A DNA stretch of 25,158 bases from CAZOHN01 sp964579325 (GTDB lineage Bacteria > Pseudomonadota > Alphaproteobacteria > Rhodobacterales > Rhodobacteraceae), in assembly GCA_964579325.1 (NCBI GenBank), contig CAZOHN010000034.1, forward strand, positions 1 through 25,158. Direction: 5' to 3'. The notes under the pieces are model-generated. The model had not been told where the DNA came from. It ran no database searches and was given only the letters and a program-made list of their open reading frames with translations. A program made the position numbers and the translations under genes. Below are positions 1 to 7,362 of the stretch, piece after piece. Every line of letters begins with the position of its first letter. Position 1 is the stretch's first letter.

Positions 1-38
1 TTTTAAGTCCCCTGTGTCTACCATTCCACCACGCGGGC
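1..38 (-). tRNA. tRNA-Leu (anticodon UAA), 5' half, cut by window edge
   Basis: Read on the minus strand, the sequence starts at 38 with a 7-base acceptor strand (GCCCGCG), then T, G and a class II type D-arm containing TGGTAGAC. A GGGGA anticodon-stem strand and the loop CTTAAAA follow. The loop places TAA at the anticodon position, so this tRNA would read UUA codons. The 3' half (variable arm, T-arm, acceptor 3' strand) lies outside the window, so folding cannot be completed here. Leu-type D-arm and anticodon agree with each other. Confidence 0.85.
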
Positions 39-61
39 TGGCACGCGGGCGCACCTGCGGC

Positions 62-89
62 ACCATACCTCTTGGACAAGCAGGGTAAA
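62..89 (-). promoter_or_regulatory. Candidate sigma-70-type promoter for tRNA-Leu
   Basis: On the minus strand a TTTACC hexamer (89-84) lies 16 bases upstream of TATGGT (67-62). Each matches 4 of 6 bases of the consensus. Transcription would start near 55, giving a leader of about 17 bases before the tRNA 5' end at 38. Position fits; the sequence match is weak. Confidence 0.25.
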
Positions 90-167
90 GCCGCGACACT
101 CCAAGGAACCCGTCGCGGCGCACGTCTCATCCCGACTGACGCCGCATTTGCCCCGCAGGAGAGCCCC

Positions 168-1388
168 ATGCAAGGACGCGCGGTCCCCTACGTTGCCCTC
201 CTCGCCCTGCTGTCCCTCGCATCTGCGGCCGAGGCCCGCAGCCTCTCGGGCGAGTTGATCTACCGCGAGCGCATTGCCCTGCCCGAAGACGCCGAAATCG
301 CAATCGAGGTCCGTGATGCCGAGGGGCGCCTTGTCACGATGTTCCGTGAGGAAACCGCAGGTCGCCAGGTGCCGCTTCCCTTCGCTCTGGAGGCGCCCGA
401 CGAGGCCCTTTCCGTGCGGGCGGCCCTGTTCGTCGGCGGCGAGGCCCGCTGGGCGAGCGATGTGATCCCCGTCACCCCTTCGGCCGAGGCCACCAGCCTC
501 GGCCCTGTCGCCCTGCTTCCATTCCGCATGATCGGCTTCGCCAGCACCTTCCTGTGCGGAGAGTCCACCGTCGCGGTCGGCTTCGCGGGAGAAGGCGCGC
601 GGATGCGTGTCGGCGGCACCTATTTCGACCTTGCGGCCGCGCCTGCCGCCTCCGGCGCGAAGTTCGAGATGCCGGGTGACGCGGGAACCTATGCCTGGTC
701 GAAGGGCAACGCGATGACGGTTTCGGTGCGTGGCGCGGCACTGCCCGAATGCGGGATGTCCGTCGCCGCCGCCCTCGAGCCCTTCGTCGCCCGCGGCAAC
801 GAACCGTTCTGGACACTCACCTTCGGCAACGACAGCGTCACGTTCGACCGTCTCGGCGTCGATCCCATCGTCGGGCAGGTGTCCGGCCCGGAAGTCACGC
901 CCGCGGGGCGGCGCTATAGCGTCGAGCAAGCGGGCCTTGCGATCACGGTGGCCGATACCGTCGCGCATGACACGATGACGGGCCTGCCCTATCCTCATTC
1001 GGTCACGGTCGAGGTGGGGGGAAAGACATTGACAGGCACCGGCGGCGATCCCCGCGCGCTCCTGACGGGGGTGGAATGGCGCGCCGAGGACGTGCTCGGC
1101 AAGGGCATCCCCGACAACGCGCGCGTCACGGCCACCTTCACCGCAGAGGGCCGTGTCGCCGGAACTGCGGGCTGCAACCGCTACACCGGCGGCTATACCC
1201 TGACCGGCGAGGGCTTTTCCTTCGGCCCCGCCGCCGCTACCCGCATGGCCTGCCCGGAGGCGCTCATGACCCTGGAACGCGACACGTTCGACGCTTTCTC
1301 GCGCACGGCCCGCTTCGACATCGACGACACCGGCGCGCTGGTTCTCCTCGCCTCCGACGGAACGCGGCTGATGCTGCTGAGGCACTGA
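168..1388 (+). CDS. Secreted envelope protein with YbaY-like, MliC-like, COG3650-like and META domains
   Basis: Predicted exported protein of 406 aa. The ATG at 168 is chosen because an AGGAGA ribosome site lies just upstream and a Sec signal peptide begins there (hydrophobic core about residues 6-20, AEA near 21-23). There is no lipobox cysteine, so it is probably periplasmic. Residues 26-100 resemble the YbaY/pilotin-like beta domain. Residues 120-200 resemble the lysozyme-inhibitor MliC fold, with cysteines near 130 and 195. Residues 205-290 start with the GNEPFW motif of COG3650. Residues 298-406 form a META (HslJ-like) domain with AGCNRYTGGY and a second cysteine in the MACPE segment. 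META and MliC proteins are linked to envelope stress and lysozyme resistance. The function of this combination is inferred. The gene is followed 10 bases later by the convergent putR. Confidence 0.85.
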   Translation: MQGRAVPYVALLALLSLASAAEARSLSGELIYRERIALPEDAEIAIEVRDAEGRLVTMFREETAGRQVPLPFALEAPDEALSVRAALFVGGEARWASDVIPVTPSAEATSLGPVALLPFRMIGFASTFLCGESTVAVGFAGEGARMRVGGTYFDLAAAPAASGAKFEMPGDAGTYAWSKGNAMTVSVRGAALPECGMSVAAALEPFVARGNEPFWTLTFGNDSVTFDRLGVDPIVGQVSGPEVTPAGRRYSVEQAGLAITVADTVAHDTMTGLPYPHSVTVEVGGKTLTGTGGDPRALLTGVEWRAEDVLGKGIPDNARVTATFTAEGRVAGTAGCNRYTGGYTLTGEGFSFGPAAATRMACPEALMTLERDTFDAFSRTARFDIDDTGALVLLASDGTRLMLLRH

Positions 1389-1398
1389 CGGCCCCGGC

Positions 1399-1878
1399 TC
1401 AAAGCCCGGTCTCCTTCACCGCCTCCATCGCCACGAAGGTCGAGGTCGAGGCGACGTGCGGCAGCGCGCTGATCCGCTCGGCCAACACCCGGCGGTAGGC
1501 CTGGATGTCGGCGGTGCGCACCTTGAGGAGATAATCGAAGGCGGCCGCGATCATGTGGACCTCCTCGATCTCCGGCACCCGCCGCACGGCGGCGTTGAAC
1601 GCCTGCAGCGCCGCCTCGCGGGTGTCGGTCAACCGCACCTCGACAAAGGCCACATGGGCCAGCCCCAGCCGCACCGGATCGAGAAGCGCGCGATACCCCG
1701 CGATCACGCCCTCCTCCTCCAGCCGCTTCACCCGCGCCTGGGTCGGGCTCTTGCTCAGCCCGATCCGCCGCGCGATCTCGGTCACGCTCATCCGCCCATC
1801 TGCCGCAAGGCACTCCAGAATCGCGCGGTCGTGACGGTCGAGATCAACCGGCCTCCGATCCACCCCGTTTTCAGCCAT
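1399..1878 (-). CDS. putR: Lrp/AsnC-family regulator of proline catabolism (PutR)
   Basis: A 159-aa Lrp/AsnC protein. It has an N-terminal winged helix-turn-helix (about residues 12-62, including SVTEIARRIGLSKSP) and a C-terminal RAM ligand-binding domain with the VEEVHMI-like segment and a YLLKV strand. In Agrobacterium and Rhodobacter, PutR is a proline-responsive activator encoded divergently from putA. The same layout is seen here, with 79 bases between the two starts. The ATG at 1878 is preceded by a GAAGGA-type ribosome site, and the reading frame stays open upstream into putA only because of base composition. Since PutA in this window lacks its own DNA-binding domain, PutR is the likely dedicated regulator. 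It could be autoregulated from the shared region. Confidence 0.9.
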   Translation of the reverse strand: MAENGVDRRPVDLDRHDRAILECLAADGRMSVTEIARRIGLSKSPTQARVKRLEEEGVIAGYRALLDPVRLGLAHVAFVEVRLTDTREAALQAFNAAVRRVPEIEEVHMIAAAFDYLLKVRTADIQAYRRVLAERISALPHVASTSTFVAMEAVKETGL

Positions 1879-1915
1879 TCGTCCCGTCCTTCGCCAACAT
1901 TCAGGCCAAACGCCT

Positions 1916-1947
1916 CTCCGTTTCGCGATATCATGGCCCAAACGGAG
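1916..1947 (+). promoter_or_regulatory. Inverted repeat overlapping the putA ribosome-binding site
   Basis: The arms CTCCGTTT (1916-1923) and AAACGGAG (1940-1947) are a perfect 8-base inverted repeat with a 16-base spacer that itself contains GATATC. The right arm contains most of the putA Shine-Dalgarno (CGGAGG, 1943-1948). It lies in the 79-base putR-putA divergent region. It may be a PutR operator, or an RNA hairpin that masks the putA ribosome site. The sequence alone does not decide. Confidence 0.45.
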
Positions 1948-1957
1948 GTTCCCCGCC

Positions 1958-4900
1958 ATGCTCGACCATCCCCCCGCCGACCTCCGCGCCGCCATCGACG
2001 CGCTCACCTACCCCGACGAGCCCGCCCTCCTCGACCGCCTCGCCGCCGAGGCGCGCCTCGCACCGGAGGACCGTGCCCGCATCGCCGCCCGCGGCGCCGA
2101 TCTCGTGCGCGCCATCCGCACCTCGGCCAAGCCCGGCCTGATGGAGGTCTTCCTTGCCGAATACGGCCTCTCCACCGACGAGGGCGTGGCGCTCATGTGC
2201 CTTGCCGAAGCCCTCCTCCGCGTCCCCGACGCCGAGACGATGGACGCGCTGATCGAGGACAAGATCGCCCCCTCCGACTGGGGCCGCCACCTCGGCCGCT
2301 CCGCCTCGCCCCTCGTCAACGCCTCGACCTGGGCGCTCATGCTCACCGGCCGCGTCCTCGACGACCAACCGCCCGGCATCGCGGGCCACCTGCGCGGCGC
2401 CGTCAAGCGGCTGGGCGAGCCGGTCATCCGCGCCGCCGTCGCCCGCGCGCTGAAGGAGATGGGTCGCCAGTTCGTGCTCGGCGAGACCATCGGCGCCGCG
2501 ATGGACCGCGCCCGCACGATGGAGGCGAAAGGCTTCACCTACTCCTACGACATGCTCGGCGAGGCCGCCCGGACCGAAGCCGACGCCCAGCGCTACCAGA
2601 CCGCCTACCTCGCCGCGATTGCCGCCGTCCGCACCGCCTGCACTGCGGAAGACGTCCGCGCCAACCCCGGCATCTCGGTCAAGCTTTCCGCGCTGCACCC
2701 GCGCTACGAACTTGCGCAGGCAGACCGCGTCATGGCCGACCTCGTGCCGCGCCTCGCAGCACTTGCCCGCGCCGCCGCCGCCGCCGGCATGGGCCTCAAC
2801 GTCGATGCCGAAGAAGCCGACCGCCTCGCCCTCTCGCTCGACGTGATCGAGGCCGCCACCGCCGACCCCGCGCTTGCGGGCTGGGAAGGCTTCGGAGTCG
2901 TCGTGCAAGCCTACGGCCCCCGTGCAGGTGCCGTCATCGATTGGGTCCACGATCTCAGCCTGCGCCGCCGCACGCGGATGATGGTCCGTCTCGTCAAGGG
3001 CGCCTACTGGGACACCGAGGTGAAACTGGCGCAGACCCGCGGCATGGCGGGCTTCCCAGTCCTTACCCGCAAGGCAGCCACGGATGTAAGCTACATCGCG
3101 AACGCCCGCCGCCTTCTCGACCGCACCGACCGGCTCTACCCCCAGTTCGCCACCCACAACGCCCACACCGTCGCCGCGATCCTCGACATGGCCACGGATC
3201 GCACCGCCTTCGAGTTCCAGCGCCTGCACGGCATGGGCGAGCGGCTGCACGACATCGTGCACGACCGCGAAGCCACCCGCTGCCGCATCTACGCCCCCGT
3301 CGGCGCGCACCGCGACCTCTTGGCCTACCTCGTGCGCCGCCTGCTCGAAAACGGCGCCAACTCCTCCTTCGTCAACCAGATCGTGAACGAGGCGGTGCCG
3401 CCCGAAACGGTCGCCGCCTGTCCCTTCGCCGCGCTCGACACCCCCGCGCCCCGGCTGCCCACGGGCCGCGAGATCTTCGCCCCCCGGATCAACTCCCACG
3501 GCCTCGACCTCAGCCACCGCCCGACGCTCGCCGCCCTCGACGCCGCCCGTGCGCCCTTCCGGCACACGGCCTTCGAGGCCGCGCCCCTCCTCGCCGCTCC
3601 GGCGACAGGCGCCCCACCCCAGCCGGTGACCAACCCCGCCGAGCCAACCGACCGCGTCGGCACCGTCCGCACCGCAACGCCCGACGACGTCGCCGCCGCC
3701 CTCGCCGCCGCCCGGGTCTGGGACGCCGCGCCCGAGGCCCGCGCGCAGGTGCTCCGCGCCGCCGCCGACGCCTATGAGGCCGACCACGGCGCCCTCTTCG
3801 CCCTTCTCGCCCGCGAGGCCGGCAAGACGCTCCCCGACGCGCTGGCCGAGTTGCGCGAGGCGGTCGATTTCCTGCGCTACTACGCAGACGGCACGGCCAT
3901 GCTTGACGCCCCCCCGCTCGGCACCGTGACCTGCATCAGCCCGTGGAACTTCCCCCTCGCCATCTTCACCGGCCAGATCGCCGCCGCGCTCGCCGCCGGC
4001 AACGCCGTGCTGGCCAAACCCGCCGAGCAGACCCCCCTCATCGCCCACCGCGCGGTCACGCTCCTGCATGCCGCAGGCGTCCCCCGCAGCGCCCTGCAAC
4101 TCCTGCCCGGCGACGGCCCAACCGTCGGCGCCGCCCTCACCTCCGACCCCCGCATCACCGGCGTCGCCTTCACCGGCGGCACCGACACCGCCCGCGCCAT
4201 CGCCCGCAGCCTTGCCGACCACGGCACCCCCGGCACGCCTTTCGTGGCCGAAACCGGCGGCCTCAACGCCATGGTGGTCGACAGCACCGCGCTCCCCGAA
4301 CAGGCGGTGCGCGACATCCTCACCTCGGCCTTCCAGTCCGCCGGCCAGCGCTGCTCGGCGCTGCGCATGCTCTACGTGCAGGAGGAGATCGCCCACGACC
4401 TTCTGACGATGCTCATGGGCGCGATGGACACCCTCCGCCCCGGCGACCCCTGGGACCTCGCCACCGACCTCGGCCCGCTGATCGACGCCGAGGCACAGGC
4501 CGCCGTCGCCGCCCATGTCGCCCGCGCCCGCGACGAGGGCCGGGTGCTCAAGCAGATCGTCGTGCCGGAAACGGGGCACTTCCTCGCCCCCACCCTGGTG
4601 CGCGTGCAGGGCATTGCCGACCTCGGCGGACGCGAGACCTTCGGTCCGGTCCTGCACGTCGCGACCTTCCGGGCCGAGGACCTCGCCGGGGTCATCGACG
4701 ACATCAACGCCACCGGCTACGGCCTGACCTTCGGTCTGCACACCCGCATCGACGACCGCGTCGAGGAGATCGCCCGCACCGTCCGCGCGGGCAACCTCTA
4801 CGTCAACCGCAACCAGATCGGCGCGGTGGTGGGCAGCCAGCCCTTCGGCGGCGAGGGCCTCTCGGGCACCGGCCCCAAGGCCGGCGGCCCGCACACCCTC

Positions 4901-5482
4901 GCCCGATTGACCCGACACCCCGCCGACACCAGCGCGTCCGCGACGACCGGGCACCTCCCCTCCCCCTCGTGGGGAGGGGATGGGGGTGGGGGGACCGCGC
5001 CCGCCACCCTGGCCACCCCTTGGCCCGGCCCGATGGCCCCCGCCGAGGCCGCGGCCCGCCTCGCCGCCGCAACGCCCGGCATGACACAACCGCCGCAACT
5101 CCTGCCCGGCCCGACCGGCGAGTTGAACCGACTGACGCTTTCGCCCCGCGCCCCGCTCCTCTGCCTCGGCCCCGGCCCCGCGGCGGCGGCTGCGCAAGCC
5201 GCCGCGGTCCGCGCGCTCGGCGGGTCGGCTGCCGAGGCGACCGGTGATCTCGACCCCGAGGCACTCATCACCCTTCCCGGCCTCTCGGCGGCCCTGTGGT
5301 GGGGCGACGCCGAGACCGCCCGGGCGCTGGCGCGTGCCCTCGCCCGCCGCGACGGCCCGCTCGTCCCGCTCGTCACCGGCCTCCCCGACGCCGCCCACTG
5401 CCACCTCGAGCGGCACCTCTGTGTCGACACCACCGCCTCGGGCGGCAACGCCGCGCTGCTGGCCAGCGCCGGAGACGCCTGA
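1958..5482 (+). CDS. putA: Bifunctional proline dehydrogenase / L-glutamate-gamma-semialdehyde dehydrogenase PutA
   Basis: This enzyme oxidises proline to glutamate in two steps, using FAD and then NAD+. It has 1174 aa and starts at ATG 1958 after GGAGG. The N-terminus begins directly with the arm/linker, with no ribbon-helix-helix domain, unlike the 1320-aa E. coli protein. The proline dehydrogenase barrel spans about 190-460 (VKLSALHPRYE 241-251, RLVKGAYWDTE near 344-354, ATHNAHT 398-404, FEFQRLHGMGE 418-428). The aldehyde dehydrogenase domain spans about 560-985, with SPWNF 661-665, FTGGT 738-742, catalytic Glu765 and Cys799 (GQRCS), and GSQPFGGEGLSGTGPKAGG. A C-terminal ALDH-superfamily/flap domain spans about 1020-1170, as in long PutAs. 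Residues 999-1012 are encoded by a palindromic repeat. Expression is probably controlled by the divergent putR. Confidence 0.97.
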   Translation: MLDHPPADLRAAIDALTYPDEPALLDRLAAEARLAPEDRARIAARGADLVRAIRTSAKPGLMEVFLAEYGLSTDEGVALMCLAEALLRVPDAETMDALIEDKIAPSDWGRHLGRSASPLVNASTWALMLTGRVLDDQPPGIAGHLRGAVKRLGEPVIRAAVARALKEMGRQFVLGETIGAAMDRARTMEAKGFTYSYDMLGEAARTEADAQRYQTAYLAAIAAVRTACTAEDVRANPGISVKLSALHPRYELAQADRVMADLVPRLAALARAAAAAGMGLNVDAEEADRLALSLDVIEAATADPALAGWEGFGVVVQAYGPRAGAVIDWVHDLSLRRRTRMMVRLVKGAYWDTEVKLAQTRGMAGFPVLTRKAATDVSYIANARRLLDRTDRLYPQFATHNAHTVAAILDMATDRTAFEFQRLHGMGERLHDIVHDREATRCRIYAPVGAHRDLLAYLVRRLLENGANSSFVNQIVNEAVPPETVAACPFAALDTPAPRLPTGREIFAPRINSHGLDLSHRPTLAALDAARAPFRHTAFEAAPLLAAPATGAPPQPVTNPAEPTDRVGTVRTATPDDVAAALAAARVWDAAPEARAQVLRAAADAYEADHGALFALLAREAGKTLPDALAELREAVDFLRYYADGTAMLDAPPLGTVTCISPWNFPLAIFTGQIAAALAAGNAVLAKPAEQTPLIAHRAVTLLHAAGVPRSALQLLPGDGPTVGAALTSDPRITGVAFTGGTDTARAIARSLADHGTPGTPFVAETGGLNAMVVDSTALPEQAVRDILTSAFQSAGQRCSALRMLYVQEEIAHDLLTMLMGAMDTLRPGDPWDLATDLGPLIDAEAQAAVAAHVARARDEGRVLKQIVVPETGHFLAPTLVRVQGIADLGGRETFGPVLHVATFRAEDLAGVIDDINATGYGLTFGLHTRIDDRVEEIARTVRAGNLYVNRNQIGAVVGSQPFGGEGLSGTGPKAGGPHTLARLTRHPADTSASATTGHLPSPSWGGDGGGGTAPATLATPWPGPMAPAEAAARLAAATPGMTQPPQLLPGPTGELNRLTLSPRAPLLCLGPGPAAAAAQAAAVRALGGSAAEATGDLDPEALITLPGLSAALWWGDAETARALARALARRDGPLVPLVTGLPDAAHCHLERHLCVDTTASGGNAALLASAGDA
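4952..4993 (+). repeat. G/C palindromic repeat element inserted in frame in putA
   Basis: A perfect 10-bp stem (4956-4965 paired with 4971-4980, arm TCCCCTCCCC) with loop CTCGT is followed by a G-rich tail, TGGGGGTGGGGGG (4981-4993). Its base composition differs from flanking putA codons. It resembles the short palindromic elements of type CCCTCCCC-N-GGGGAGGG plus GGGGGTGGG that are normally intergenic in many proteobacteria (family recalled, not searched). It translates as a Pro/Ser then Trp-Gly/Asp-Gly run at the junction between the ALDH core and the C-terminal domain and leaves the frame open. It is the only copy I see in the window. Confidence 0.7.
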
Positions 5483-5754
5483 CGCCCCGCCAGCGACCGC
5501 CTCGCGCTCGTCCCCACGACGGCTGGGACCTCGCGCCTTCAGGCCGCTTCGCCCGGATTGGCGTATCGCGCCTTGGTGTCCGTGCACGGCCTTTGCGGCC
5601 CCTCTCAACCCATACAGGGCAGGGCTACAGCCCCCCTAACATCGGGTGAACAGCGCCCGTCCCGAGGCCTGGCCTTCAGGGGCCGCCAACGCCGCCCGGG
5701 GGGCGCGCCGCCATTCCGCTTGACGGCTCGGCCGCCATCGGGAAACGTCTGCGC
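5483..5754. other. Non-coding interval between putA and the rhomboid gene
   Basis: This 272-base stretch has no convincing reading frame: open frames here lack ribosome sites and recognisable protein content. It is G/C-rich with small self-complementary patches (for example GGGCTACAGCCC around 5621-5634) but no clear intrinsic terminator with a T-tract. A TTGACG hexamer near 5719 could be a -35 box for the rhomboid gene, but no good -10 follows. The promoter of the downstream gene presumably lies here. Confidence 0.4.
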
Positions 5755-6486
5755 ATGTTTCCGTTCCGCGATCACAACCCGTCCGGCCGCACACCGTATG
5801 TGACATACGCCCTGATCGCGGCGAACGTCCTCGTATTCCTGATGATGCTGCCGCTGCGGACCGACCCCTACGCCGAAGCGGTGTTCTACCAGACCTGGGC
5901 CCTGATCCCGGCGAAGGGCGACTGGGGCGGGTATGTCACCTCGCAGTTCCTTCATGGTGGGATCCTTCACCTCGCCGGGAACATGCTCTTCCTCTGGGTC
6001 TTCGGTGACAACGTCGAAGACGAGCTGGGCCACCTGCCATTCCTCGGCTTCTACCTGCTGTCCGGCATCGCCGCGGGCCTTGCCCAGTCGCTCCCCGACC
6101 CGACCTCGCAGATCCCGATGGTGGGTGCCTCGGGGGCTATCGCCGGGGTAATGGGCGGCTACCTGCTCCTCTTTCCGAAAGCGCGGATCGACGTTCTCAT
6201 CATTTTCGTCATCATATTCAAAGTCTTCCCGATCCCAGCCTGGATCGTGCTCTGCGTCTGGTTCGGCCTGCAGATCTTCTCGGGCGCATCCACGCCCGTC
6301 AACGGCGGTGGCGTCGCGTACTGGGCTCATGCCGGCGGGTTCGTCGCCGGGCTCGTCATGATGCTGCCGCTCTGGCTCCGCCTTGGCGGCGTCGGCTTCT
6401 GGTCGAGGACCCACGGCGCGCCACCGCATCCCGAAGCCGTCTCGCGCTTTTCGACCTCGTCGGTCCCGCGTGTGCCCCGGCGCTGA
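5755..6486 (+). CDS. Rhomboid-family intramembrane serine protease
   Basis: An inner-membrane protein of 243 aa with about six hydrophobic segments. The rhomboid catalytic dyad is visible: Ser126 in GASGAIAG and His192 in HAGGF, with the oxyanion-supporting Asn76 in HLAGNMLFLWVFGDNVED. This family cuts transmembrane helices of substrate proteins within the membrane. The length matches bacterial rhomboids with a basic N-terminus, MFPFRDHNPS, a typical start in alphaproteobacterial members. The C-terminal tail of about 30 residues is polar and Ser/Pro/Arg-rich. The ribosome site is weak (GGGA about 15 bases upstream). The substrate is unknown. The gene converges on the inositol monophosphatase gene, with the stops eight bases apart. 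Confidence 0.92.
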   Translation: MFPFRDHNPSGRTPYVTYALIAANVLVFLMMLPLRTDPYAEAVFYQTWALIPAKGDWGGYVTSQFLHGGILHLAGNMLFLWVFGDNVEDELGHLPFLGFYLLSGIAAGLAQSLPDPTSQIPMVGASGAIAGVMGGYLLLFPKARIDVLIIFVIIFKVFPIPAWIVLCVWFGLQIFSGASTPVNGGGVAYWAHAGGFVAGLVMMLPLWLRLGGVGFWSRTHGAPPHPEAVSRFSTSSVPRVPRR

Positions 6487-6503
6487 ACCGGCCTCAGGCC
6501 GGT
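6487..6503. terminator. Hairpin between convergent stops (possible bidirectional terminator)
   Basis: ACCGGCC-TCA-GGCCGGT is a perfect 7-bp stem with a 3-base loop. The loop TCA is the stop codon of the minus-strand gene, and the stem begins directly after the stop of the rhomboid gene. No T-tract follows on either strand, so factor-independent termination is uncertain. Confidence 0.4.
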
Positions 6504-7288
6504 GCGCGCAGGATCTCGGCGATCGGGCCGAACAATGGTTCGTTCGCGGCGATCACAGAACCCGAGCCGAGAATGTCAGCATCAGGGCGCACCGCTTCCA
6601 CAAGGCCGCCGGCTTCCCGCACGATGAGCAGACCCGCCGCAATGTCCCAGGCTGAAATCTCGCGTTCCCAGTAGGCATCGAACCGGCCCGCCGCGACATA
6701 GGCGAGGTCTAGAGAGGCGACGCCCCACCGCCGCATCCCGGCCGTGGCCGGCATCAGTCGGGAAAGGTCGCGGATCGTTGCCGGAAGGGTCTTCTTGGCT
6801 CCGAACGGTACACCCGTCGCAACCAGAGCCTCGGACATCACCTTGCGGCCCGACACGCGCATCCGCGACTTGTCATTGAGCCAGGCCCCCTGCCCTTTCT
6901 CAGCATAGAACATCTCGTCCTTGGAGGCGTCATAGACCACGCCCGCAACGATTTCGCCCTTGTGCTCAAGCGCGATCGAGATTGCCCAATGCGGCATGCC
7001 GTGCAGAAAATTCGTCGTGCCATCAAGCGGATCAACGATCCAGCGGCGCGTCGGGTCCTGTCCCGGCGTCTCGCCGCTCTCCTCGCCGAGCCAGCCATAG
7101 GTCGGACGCGCGCCCATCAGTTCCTCGCGAATGATGCGCTCCGACTCGCGGTCGGCCTTGGTCACGAAATCGCCGGGTCCTTTGGTGGAGACCTGCAGGT
7201 TCTCGACCTCGCGGAAGTCCTTGATGAGCGACCGGGCCGCCATGCGGGCCGCCTTGATCATCACGTTGAGGTTCGCGCTGCCCTGCAT
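6494..7288 (-). CDS. suhB: Inositol monophosphatase family protein (SuhB-like)
   Basis: A 264-aa cytosolic Mg2+-dependent phosphatase of the IMPase/FBPase superfamily. The metal-binding motifs are GEESG (near 70), WIVDPLDGTTNFLHG (near 84-98) and WDIAAGLLIVREAGG near the C-terminus. Family members hydrolyse inositol-1-phosphate and related sugar or nucleotide phosphates, and SuhB also takes part in rRNA antitermination in E. coli. The exact substrate cannot be read from sequence. The ATG at 7288 is chosen because family homology begins there (MQGSANLNVMIKAARMA) and GGAGA lies upstream. The frame extends further 5' only as a shadow of metR. It sits 74 bases downstream of metR on the same strand and may be read from it. 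Confidence 0.93.
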   Translation of the reverse strand: MQGSANLNVMIKAARMAARSLIKDFREVENLQVSTKGPGDFVTKADRESERIIREELMGARPTYGWLGEESGETPGQDPTRRWIVDPLDGTTNFLHGMPHWAISIALEHKGEIVAGVVYDASKDEMFYAEKGQGAWLNDKSRMRVSGRKVMSEALVATGVPFGAKKTLPATIRDLSRLMPATAGMRRWGVASLDLAYVAAGRFDAYWEREISAWDIAAGLLIVREAGGLVEAVRPDADILGSGSVIAANEPLFGPIAEILRAPA

Positions 7289-7362
7289 GTCGTCGGTCTC
7301 CGGTCGGATCAGGCGGGCGCTATACGCGGTGGGGCGGCGGAAGGGAAGGCCGCACGCATCCG

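Noticed and set aside
18..1385. Long minus-strand frame opposite the META-domain gene
   Set aside because: Low-complexity shadow; the plus strand has a signal peptide and known domains.
1931..5608. Very long open frame on the minus strand opposite putA (over 1200 codons) and another long plus-strand frame at 1456-3777
   Set aside because: Composition is Gly/Arg/Ala/Pro-rich with no recognisable domains, as expected from the third-position G/C bias of putA; putA itself has clear enzyme motifs.
5605..6429. Minus-strand frame opposite the rhomboid gene
   Set aside because: The plus strand carries rhomboid catalytic motifs; the antisense product is charged and unrecognisable.
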